A stretch of DNA of 64,000 nucleotides from Siphonodentalium dalli (Eukaryota; Mollusca; Scaphopoda; Gadilida; Siphonodentaliidae). A program made the position numbers and the translations under genes. The notes below the pieces were generated by a model. The model was not told the DNA's origin, did no database searches, and saw only the letters and a program-made list of their open reading frames with translations. Numbering within the stretch: the first letter of the stretch is position 1; each line of letters starts with the position of its first letter. The stretch covers positions 134,509,917 through 134,573,916 of the forward strand of contig CP136066.1 in NCBI GenBank assembly GCA_032622095.1, given 5' to 3'. Positions 47,301 through 59,300 of the stretch are shown here, in pieces.

Positions 47301-50300
47301 ACAAATGAAAGTGTCAATTACACTGTAGCTCAACATGGGGAGGCATTAAATATCTTATGCTGAGCAGTCAATAGAATGATAATGAATGTGCCACAGTATT
47401 TTAGTCATGAAAAGAGTCAAATCCAAGATGGCCACTGGCGACCATGTTTTTTTTTAACGAAATTCAGAAAATATTGTTGGCTCAACCTCCCATCCAGAGG
47501 TCACCCAGAAGATCCTTATGAAATTTGGTGATGATCAGAAGAGGGATGTGGCCTGTAGGTTGCGCCAAAGGATTTAATCATGCAAATAATAAAATCCAAG
47601 ATGCCCGCTGGCAGCCATGTTTTAAATTTTTTTTGGAAAACATCGTTGGCTCCCATCTGGAGGTCAAGTTGAGCTAAAACTGTGTGCCCATTTATTAATT
47701 ATAACGAAAATTTTCACCCTGCACATAGCTTATTTGGGTCTGTACTTTGCCAGCTTCCCCATAAACTTTATAAGTAAAAAGCTTATTTTAAAATGCGCAT
47801 AAATGATGATGCATGCATGTTTACACATAGATACATTTAGTTGTGCCATAAATCTCCTTGGGAAAATTAGTCAATAGAATCCTAAACATCACAAAGAGTA
47901 TTTCTGAAGCTAATGAAGTACAATGTTGTCCTCCACTTTATTTCCAGGTGTTAACTTTAGTTTCAATGAATTATGTTGAATTATGTATTTATGCTCAGTG
48001 AAGTGCTTGGAATTTTGTAAATTTCTTTCCTTAAAATTATCTATAAAAACCTTTACTTTCTAGAATTGTTAGACAAAATAAATTTTTGTTTTTTAAATTT
48101 ATTTTTAATTATGGATGAATTAATGTATTTAAAATTACACAAACCTGTCTTCTGAGACCATCGTAATACTGAAGAATAAGACGAGTGTTTACGTTATGAC
48201 TCCAGGTGTTCCCTAGAGCAGCTGTAACATAACCGGATTCACCACCTGTAATTACAAGAAATTTACCCTTTCATGATGGGATCCTCGCATATATAAAAGA
48301 CTGCTTTGGCTTACAAGGTCAAGATAAATATTGTTAGGCAATGGATTCTCTTATATATGCGAGGCTCCCTATGGGAGAATTGCATATATAATAGCATGCA
48401 CAGGGTTTTTGCTCATTTTTAGGAAGCTCCAGCCATGGAAGGGTTAAAGGCCCCAAGGCATGTCTTAGGTGACTGGAAAGTTATTGAAATTCCGCCGATC
48501 ATATAACAAATATCAAAATGTAATAATTCCACAGTATTAGAGTCTGTAGATCAGGTAAAACATATTTGTTTATCAAGGTGTCAAAATTTTACTCATTAGA
48601 GCATTTGCCAGAAAATTTATGCAAATTGATACAAGTAATATTTTCTTTTGTTTTTAATACAAGAAATTAACATAGAGCGAATTGAGTTCAGCTATTGCCG
48701 CTGCAAATTAGTGAAAAATCCTGTATCTGTTCATAATCAACGTTGTCTGCATTTTAGAGTTATCTTTCATTATGGAAAACACTAATTGTGCTGTTACAGT
48801 AGATGTTTACAAACAATTATTTCAACATGCAGAATCTCATCACTGGAGGATTATTGATAACGAAAGTAAGAACAATTTGTTCTAATTTTTCATGTTCTTC
48901 TTGGTAATAGTAGTTTAAAAACATTTGTATGATTTTCAGGTGTACCCACCACGAACGCCTTGAGGCATCTCAAGCAAAAAAGCTATGAACTTGTCACCGG
49001 TAACAAACATTATGTTTTACATATACATCATATACAGTAATGCCCTAAGTAATCGACTCTTTAACCACAGCAGAATTATGGGTAACTTTCAGGATTTAGT
49101 CGGAAATATGGCTTCGAGAGCTTTCGTATGAATGGCAACAAGCCATATTTCCGACTAAATCCTGAAAAGTTACCCATAATTCTGCTGTGGTTAATGAGTC
49201 GATTACTTAGGGCATTACTGTATATGAAGAGAGGCAGCAATCTTAAGGTGCCGTAGAGATGATTGGTTTCAACACATTGATTGTCATGGCCAATTGTTCA
49301 AAAACTATATCTTACCAGAAATGAAGCTACATCTTCAATTAGTTGATTCACTGAAATCACTTGATTTATTTTCTACGAAAAAGATGCCCTCAATTCTGCT
49401 CGAGCAATTTTGCAAACAAACAAATTTTATACCTAAACCTGCCTAAACAGAATATATTTGAACTAATAAACCAATGTGTATACTAGATAATAATATCAGC
49501 TTTCAGTTTTTATGATTGAATATAGTCATCTACAGCGAAAAATAAAAGATGCCCAGTTTTCTATGAATGTATATCACTGACAATCTTTTAAATTTCATGT
49601 TTTGAGGAACTGAAATTTCTCGAAGGTTGGAAAAATTTGTCACATTAGCATATTAACCTTAACTTATAATACTGTTAAATTACTTATAAACTTCAATGAT
49701 TATTTTCTATTCATATTAGGGATAAAATGGGAATGCATAGGGGATACATTGGTATAGTAGGACCTAAATTTCCCTACACACCTCTTCCTGTATTCTCTCA
49801 ATAAATATATCCCATTCTATTGATTCAAATACTAGAACACCACAAGGCAGATCAAGTGCTAAATAAATGGAATTTTTTATGTACATAATCAAGACAAGAC
49901 ATGAATGGGAGATTCCCTACTGACTCACAGTGTATGTATATAGTCATTCATAATGCAACTTTTGTCTAGCTTATAAATAAATTCAATTGTCAAACAAGTT
50001 AGAGACCAGGAAGTAATAAAGTGTCCACGATAAAGCCTTTCAAATAGTAGGCCTATAAATTGAAGCGATATAACAATCTTAAGGCACAACTGTTTTACAG
50101 TTTCCACAATTTCTTGGTTGGTAAGTACATAGTTTGAAGTGCCATTCTTTTCAACCAAGGTAAAATTGTACAATGTTCACTCCTTTCATTGTCTCTACAG
50201 AAATATAGGCATGAGAGGTGTCCATGCTTTAGATACACTTTGGTCTCCTCAAGGTAGCTACTCATCAAATTGAATGAAAGGAAAATTTGTGAGTGGATGT

Positions 50301-53300
50301 ATTTATAGCAGATTATTGTTCAAATAGTTTGAATAGGTTCGGGTCAAAGACCTTTGCAAGAGTTATAACCTTTATATTTATATATTTGAAATTATAAATT
50401 TTCTGCAACTGCGTCAGATCAAGTCTTAAAGGCACTCAAGGCACTCGTAGCAATGAATAGCTGATCAAATAATATTAAAGATCCAGCCTCAGATATATAA
50501 GAGAATGCATTGGCTTTCAAGGTCAAGGTAAATATTGTTAGGCAATGGATTCTCTTATATATGCGAGGCTCCCTATGGGAGAACTACATATATAATAGCA
50601 TGCACAGGGTTTTTGCTCATATTTAGGAAGCTCCAGTCATGGAAGGGTTAAAGGCCCCAAGGCATGTCTTAGGTGACTGGAAAGTTATTGAAATTCCGCC
50701 GATCATATAACAAATATCAAAATGTAATAATTCCACAATATTAGAGTCTGTAGATCAGGTAAAACATATTTGTTTATCAAGGTGTCAAAATTTTACTCAT
50801 TAGAGCATTTGCCAGAAAATTTATGCAAATTGATACAAGTAATATTTTCTTTTGTTTTTAATACAAGAAACTAACGTAGAGCGAATTGAGTTCAGCTATT
50901 GCCGCTGCAAATTATTGAAAAATCCTGTATCTGTTCATAATCAACATTGTCTGTATTTTAGAGTTATCTTTCATTATGGAAAACACTAATTGTGCTGTTA
51001 CAGTAGATGTTTACAAACAATTATTTCAACATGCAGAATCTCATCACTGGAGGATTATTGATAACGAAAGTAAGAACAATTTGTTCTAATTTTTCATGTT
51101 CTTCTTGGTATTAAATAGTAGTTTAAAAAAAATTCTATGATTTTTCAGGTGTACCCACCACGAACACCTTGAGGCATCTCAAGCAAAAAAAGCTATGAAC
51201 TTGTCACCAGTAACAAACATTATGTTTTACATATACATCATATACAGTATTGCCCTAAGTAATCGACTCTTTAACCACAGCAGAATTATGGGTAACTTTT
51301 CAGGATTTAGTCGGAAATATGGCTTGTTGGCATTCATCGGAAAGCTCTCCCCATTTGGTCTCCGCAAGGTAGCTACTCATCAAATTGAATGAAAGGAAAA
51401 TTTGTGAGTGGATGTATTTGCAGATTATTGTTCAAATAGTTTGAAATAGGTGCAGGTCAAAGACCTTTGGAAGAGTTATAACCTTTATATTTATATATTT
51501 GAAATTATAAATTTTCTGCAACTCAGTGTGTCAGATCAAGTCTTAAAGGCCCTCAAGGCACTCGTAGCAATGAATAGCTGATCAAATAATAAATATTAAC
51601 ATGCCAGAGTGCCACCGTATTAGCATTTATCACCTAAATGGGGAAGATTCCCTATCATATAAAACTGACTCACAGTGTAAACATTTTAATAGCCATTGAT
51701 GAGTGCTTGATCAGCAATTTCTGTCTAGCTTTTAAATTAACACCGAGTATCAAACATAGCTTTTTAGCTCACCTGAGAAAAATCTCCAGTGGAGCTATAG
51801 TCATCACTCCTCGTCCGACAGTCAACAATCATCTTCTCCAGAATCATAAGACTGAATGGGTTCATATTTGGTATTTTGATATTCCCTGGATGACTCACAT
51901 TCAGATTTGTTTAAATGAGCTAACCCGGTCAAATAGTTGTGAAGCCAGGGTCATAATTCTTTCCTTCCATAGTAGTTCTTATTTATTCACAAGAACCATC
52001 AGGCCTATTTATCTTATATTTGTTACAGAGGGTACTTGGGTGACTGGGGTTCAGATTTGTTCAAATGGGGTCACTGAGTAAAATAAGGTCGGTGTCAGGA
52101 ACATAAATCTTTTATTAAAATACAAAAATTTAAACTCCTTGATCAATTTTATAATGAAAGTGTCAATAATGACACTGTAGCTCAACTTGGGAAGGAGTTA
52201 AATTTTTGATGAGCAATGAATATAAAGATAAAGTAAAGTAAAGAAGGAAAGTAAACTAGAGGTCACCCCGGAAATCCATATGAAGTTTGGTGATGATCGG
52301 ATGAGAGATGTGGTCTGTAGTGTGCGCCAAAGCATTTAGTCATACAAAGAGTCAATTCCAAGATGGCCGCTGGTGGCCATGTTTTTCAACAAATTTTGGT
52401 AAAAATAGGAGGCTCCCATCTAGAGGTCACACTGAAAATCCATATGAAGTTTGGTGATCATCAGATGAGGAATGTGATCTGTAGGGTGTGTCAAAGGATT
52501 TATTAATGCAAAGAGTAAAGTCCAAGATGGCTGCCGGCGCCATGGTTTTCATCGAAAATTGTTCAAATTTGATAGCTCCCATCTACAGGTGATTCTAAAC
52601 ATGCCTGTAAATATTCAAATCAATTCTCCAATGTGGGCTCCAGGTTGTGCCGATGGATGCAAATTTGAAATCAAAGATGCCTGCTGGTGGCCATGTTTTT
52701 TAACAAATTTCGGTCAAAATAGGAGGCTCCCAGCTAGAGGTCACCCCGAAGATTCATATTAGAAATTTGGTGATGATGGGATGAGAGATGTGGCCAGTAG
52801 GGTACACCGAAGGATTTAGTCATACAAAGAGTAAATTCCAAGATGGCCACTGGTGGCCATGTTTAAAAAAAAAATTTGGTCAAAATACGAGATTCCCATC
52901 TAGAGGTCAACACGAAGATCCATATGAAGTTTGGTGATGATTGGATGAGGGATGAGGTCTGTAGGGTGTGCCAAAGGATTTAGTCATGAAAAGAGTAAAA
53001 TACAAGATGGCTGCTGGCGGCCATATTTTTCATTGAAAATTGTTCAAATTCGATAGCTCCCATCTACAGGTGATCACAATCGTGCCTGCAAAATAAAAAA
53101 ATGATCCGGCCATCATACGGACTGTAGGGTGTCCTGCTCGATTCATATTTGAAATCCAAGATCCTGCTTTATCATCGAAATTCTGAAAAAATTAATTAGC
53201 TCCCATCTATAGATCACCCTGAAGCTACATTTGAAGTTTGGAGAAGATCGGATAAGGGATGCGACCTGTATGGCACGCTGAAGGAAATGTTGATGCAAGG

Positions 53301-56300
53301 ACGGTCCACGGATGCCAACCCATGACATTTTTTGAAAAATAAAAACCCATACAGGGTTTCCACCAGGGGGAAATTAATGAGTCCGTATTGGGGAAACACA
53401 TAACGCGACGGGACGACCATGGTTTGTCCTGTCGGGTGAAAATTTTGTTATTTGACACTGAAAAGTAGCAATTTCCTTGCACCTAAGAGTCCCACAAAGC
53501 AACCCAAAGCTACGTATATATTACGCAAGTCAATCATTTTCGTGGGTGCTTTAATTCTGTTGATGGTGTCCAGATAATCAATCAATTAGTTACACACATA
53601 AGACTGCCGTCTGATTGAAGACTATATATTAATGAACAAGCTACGAGTTAGTGTTTACAAATTTATACAATAAGATTCCGACAGGTATAACGAATCTAAA
53701 CACTACAAAGCATCTATGCATTAACCAATAATAGATAGCAAGGAGAATTGAATAAAGTATTTCCTAGAATTTCAAGCAGCTTCTGTGAAAATGAAACTGA
53801 CAGCTAGGATATACGCTGTCAATCGTAAAACTATTTGTGCACTGTGACGTCATACTGCAGAGTTTGTCTGCAGGATATATTTATAGCGGCGGAATACGAA
53901 TGGTAGCGACATCTTTCACTCGGAATGCGTAGCTTGTTCAATAGTCTCTATTAGTCCATAAACTGACGACCGCAATTGCTTATTATGCGTATATTGCCAT
54001 GCATAGTCAACAAAATCCCAAAGTGATTTATTTCACAATAATACGGAACCTGTCCCGAAATCGGTCTTTATAGTGGGAATTCATAGTGACAAGTTAACAA
54101 CACCATTCATTTGATCCATATTACATAGATGGAGGATAAAGACAAACACAACACCCTCCCCAATATGGAGATAAAGTCAAAGTACGTTAAATAATAGTTG
54201 CGTTGTCCCGCCTGGGCCCCCAAGCACAATCAACGACGCACATGTTCACATTTCCCGCCAAATTATATTTTATAACACGCTGGCTAAAACTCTGTTATGT
54301 ACCTAATGGACTCTGCAGAGGGACCCATTAATTACGTACCGTACGAATCATAGCACGGGATCACGGAGAAGGAGTAGTTTCATCCATGAAAATCCCGTGC
54401 ATAAAAATGTCCCGACTAAGAAATTCGGCATTCTTTGATCAAATTATATAATCGTAGGATATCACGGGATTTTCGAGCATGAGCAGTTTCATCCCGTGCA
54501 CAAAAATATGCTTACTCAGCAGTCCGGCATTCTTTGATGTTACCGCGACATGTATTACGCTGTATCTAACGTCGCTATTTGACCCGCATTTCACCAGTAT
54601 TCTGTTTAACCCCCGAACTCCCGTTGCAACCAAATTTTTTTTACGACATATTGCGACTGACATTTGGTATATGTATGAACCAAACATATAATCTGCGAGG
54701 GGAATGAGGCCGTCCTACCGACGCTGAGCCGTACTAACGGAAACCCTGCCATGTTATGAAACACTTACTCTTGCACTGTACTCTGGCCTTATTACACAGG
54801 TCATCTGATCTTATCTGACATGTTTGATAAACAGATAACAATTGGGGAGAATGGGGGTCATTAAAGTTCAATTTAAATATGAGATGGAATCCCATGTGTT
54901 ATTCTAAGCAGTCTGGCTTGTCAACAAATTATAATTTCTCTTTAGAAGATAGTGAGATGGTATCTCACTTTATAATCTATTATATGGAATTGTTTTAATA
55001 TCTGGCTCGTCAAAAGTGGTAGAGATAAGGATTTAACACTTGCTTCCAATTAGTTTTTACTCCTAAACATATCCTCCAAAATCACTAGACCATTGGATAT
55101 CATAGTGAGAGGTCCTTGGATGATGTGAATAGAGCAGAGCTATGAGATTTAAAACTACAACCTACCCACCCAAAATACTTAACCCCTTCTTAAGATAATT
55201 ATTTGAGCTTTTGAATTCAAGTTGGGTACTGGTATATGAATTCCTGTGATCATATTTTTTATAAATTATCAGTCATAGATGTAAAAGATGTTACAATATT
55301 ATGTATATATAGGCTGTTAACTCTTTGGTCTATGCTAATGAGGTGTAGATCTATTATGATGATAATTTCAAGGAAAAAGTATCAGTGGTGCCAGCATGGG
55401 GGATAATCCTTCCCTAAATTTGTAACTACTCTTGAGGAAAATAAATTCACTTCAACTCTTAAAATATACATTCTGAATTACTAAATGAACATATCTCATA
55501 GATTGGGACTACATTTATAGTTTAAATAGGGGCAGAGATAAGAGATTGAATTCTCCCTACCTGTATCTTTGCTGTTGAATTTGAGTTTGGTTCTGGTATA
55601 ATAATATATAGATTCCTAAGCTGACAGGGTGGGGTGGCATAGGTGAGGGCAATGATATGGCAAGGGGGAGGGAGTGTAGAGGGGGGTTTGAGTTTTGACC
55701 CCTTACTTTGATCAAAATTTTCAACAGTTGGAAATTTTATGCCTGATACATCACTAGTTGATTTTCAAACCAAAAATAGGTTAGAATTTTTCTCATGGAT
55801 TTTCCAACTGATATGTTTTTAAACCAAAGAGTCCATATTTTCCTTCTTGCGTTAATTAAACTGTTGGACTGAAATGGTTACATTTTTAAACTTTATGTGG
55901 GATGTCAGATTGGCATCAAATTTCTAAAAGTTGGAGAGCTTGAAGTACCAGTTGTAAAATTCCAACCTAAGAGAATGTGCAAAAGAATTTTGTGAACTCA
56001 GGATTGTGGTCTGGTTGTCTTGTTTAAACGAGAGGCCGTTCACGATCGGCTGATGTTAACCCATCCCTTGGCGATAGTAAATTACTATGATCGGAATCAT
56101 AAATGAGAGTTTTGATGTTGAATTATAGAGTATACTGCTATGTACTATTATAGACAAATGTACATAACACAAATTATTGGAATTTATGGGTCACTGGCAC
56201 TCACTGCTGAGTTTAGATAAAAAAAAAAAAAACCAAGTAAGGCTAAATACACAGGTGTTATTCTAATAGACATATAGTTAAATTTGCTATTTAGAACAAG

Positions 56301-59300
56301 GCATCACAATAGTGTCAAGAAGGGCGATTTCGAAAATACTCAAATCATACGATTGAATATCAGGGCCTAACATGAGACCAGGAAGTGATAACGTGACCTA
56401 CAATGAAGCCTTTCAAATAACATAAATTGAAGTCTTATAACCATTCGGTCACAATTTTATCTCCAGTTCCATAATTTCATGGTTAGGAAGTTGTAAGGTA
56501 CATGTATTAAAGGTATATGTGTACTCCTTTTACTTTCATTTGAATGTTTGCCGAAAATATTTTGGAGAAGGACTATAGAAATGGGACGTTTAAGTCTGCA
56601 TTCAATTTTATGGACTTGAGTCAGGTCAAATTTTAATTGGGACTAAATCTGACTTTCTTCTTTTTTTTTCTGCTAAAATGTTGACCTCTTCATCATAGAA
56701 ATTCATGTTTTTATCAGCATCCACATATAATTCCAGTTTTGATTAATCCTTTCTTTGCTAAATACTCATTGACAAGTAGCTCATTTGGAAATTATCAGAT
56801 GATAAGTTACCATATACTATATACGCTATAATAGTACACAGGTAGGATATTTGACCATCAGGACATTTCCCACTAATGAATAGGATTACTTTTGCACTTG
56901 TATTGTCTATTCAGTATTCATCTTTGTGTCGTCTACTCATATTTCCTGAACACCCCTCCACATGAGTAATAGACCATCCAATGTATCATTTTGTAACTAA
57001 TGGGATAATCCATTTGGTAATGAAAGGGTTAACTGAATAAAATAACCTTGGTATGGATGTTTGTCACCAATATTTACAGCTAAATTGGGTATGAGGGTTT
57101 GGTTCGGTCAATTGACTTTTCCCAGCATTTATATGGCCATTTTTAAATATAGACAAGAATCGCATCAGAGATAATATTTTTTTACCCAAAATATGTATCT
57201 CCTAATAAGTATCTTGGACGCTGAATGAACTAATGGTTATATATTTCTTGCTTGCAAGATTCTAGAAGAAGTTTTTAAAAATCGGTACAAAGTACCTACA
57301 GTATGATCACGGTCAAACCCGATTAGGTTCAACTTTCGACCAATCATGTGAGTTCTTTCGCTATAAACGAGATGACAGGTAAGTTTACGGTCTTTTTAAT
57401 TTAATTTCTCCCTTCTGTGTGTTTGATGCGGTTTGACCGAGTGCGCGGGGCAGGAATGTTGATCCCAACTGGGAGGGCCCTATGAGTTCAGTGTCCAAGA
57501 TACTTATTAGGAGATACATATTTTGGGTAATAAAATATTATATCTCCGTCAAAGATATCTTGCACACTGAATGAACAAATGGTTATAATTAGAATTCTTG
57601 AATAGGAGGAGGCCACGAGGCAGATAATCAGACTATGCCCATGAAACCCACCTGCTGAAGCAGAAAAGATTTGCATCCTGTACCGAAAAGAGTTCTTGGT
57701 AGACGTGTGTAAAAAATAGACCATTGTGTCCCATATGCAGTAGCTCAGATAAACCCAAAAGCGACTGAGCCTCCTAAAAGGAAACAACACGTACTTCATG
57801 TGCCCTAATTATCACAGAGTGAAGGTGTCCAGGATAAACATTGGTCATAGGCAAGGAAGATAACTCATTCATTCATTCATGTTCCAAATAGGATAAAGAG
57901 ACCCCCCCCCCCCCCCCCCCCCCCCCGGATGAAGCAGCACTAGAACGACATCCAGAAGATGTTGACAGGCCCACAAGACACGAAAGAGGGGGACCATAGC
58001 AAACCGATGAGAAAACACAGTTATGACTCTACCCCCCCCCCCCCCCCCCCCCCCCCCAACCCAAGAAAAGCCGAATCAATTCTCGTAATGGTTCATGCAA
58101 AATGATTCAATTGTCAGGGCGTTATGACTAACTTGACGGTATTATGAGCCCGACCGAGAGACCCAGGTGAGATATGAGAAGCCTGTTGGTCACAGACCAA
58201 TGTGGGGACCAGGGATACACCAGGAGAACATATTACAGGGAGTTGAGCAGAATATGGCCAGGGCATTGGGAAGAATGGCCATGGAAGGAAAAAGCATACA
58301 CATATAGATGTTACCAAGACAGAGAGAGTGTCCGCCTCTGGTACACAAGACAAGTAACTGGAAATTGAATTGTACGGTCAACCAGGGAGATTAACTGATA
58401 CAGCTAATGGAACTGCCTGAACATTCGGTCCACCTGTGATGCAACGAACAGGTCTGCATGGTTTCAAAATTATGTGGAACTTATTTATCGTTTATCTGGT
58501 GGGTGCTTAGATAACCCACACTGTATGTGAGCAGAAAAGTTACACAAACTGTTATAATCACGACCAGTGGTATTATTAATCACCTATGGGCATGCAGCAA
58601 TAATTTTTCAAATGTCACAAATTAAGGTGAGAATCAGTTATCGCGAAATCTGAGTAGAATTAGAATCGCGATTTTAAAGTGATGTGAAACACTCTGGCAG
58701 GGTGATCAAATAGAATTGGAGAATAATCTTGTTCAAAGTAGGTATTGTGACAAATACTATATCAAAATTGACTACACCCAGGCACTCGGATACACCCACT
58801 AAATGCAGAGACTCTCGATGATGAAATCCTATTTTGTTAGTCTGTCGCTGCTAGATGCGTCCCGAATCGAGAAGTAAAAATTGAAAATGAGTGTAGTTCA
58901 GACGATATTGTCTATGGAGCGGGACGGTCGATATGCGTGATATTTTCGGCCATGTGAGTAGAATGCTAATTCCTCTGTGAGGCATAGCACCCGCATACTA
59001 ACTGATCAGTTTCACGCAAACTATCAAGTCCATAATATGTTGAGGTTACTCTCATAAAAGCTGCCCAATCGCTGAATAAGCGCACCATGGCGATCACCAC
59101 AAAATCGAACAGATTTGAAGGCCCGACATTCTAAAGACTGGTCTCAATAACACCTTGAATACCTGGGCGGGATACGAAGGGAGGTGAGAATGGAGGCGAA
59201 GTAAATATGAGTCATGAGCAGTTCCTGATTGTGGCACATGGTCAGAGCAATTGGATACGGCTGACAATCAGACTGACAGAGGAAACCTCAAAGTCGGAGA

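Larger units (their letters stand above)
48270..51605 (+). repeat. direct duplication (~2.19 kb offset) in the RAD51B intron
   Basis: GGCAATGGATTCTCTTATAT at 48354 recurs at 50544, and the following roughly 760 bp match closely. Downstream, 50240-50470 recurs at 51355-51590. The second copy lacks the material between 49115 and 50230 of the first. Both copies start with a hairpin of the TATATAAGAGAATGCATT family and both carry the small gene described separately. Confidence 0.88.

Noticed and set aside
49925-50173. Minus-strand 82-codon frame containing VLTNQ, reminiscent of the RAD51 family TNQ motif
   Set aside because: The surrounding residues do not fit, and the genuine TNQITT exon is at 61922-61985; the segment belongs to a dispersed repeat also at 56.4 kb.
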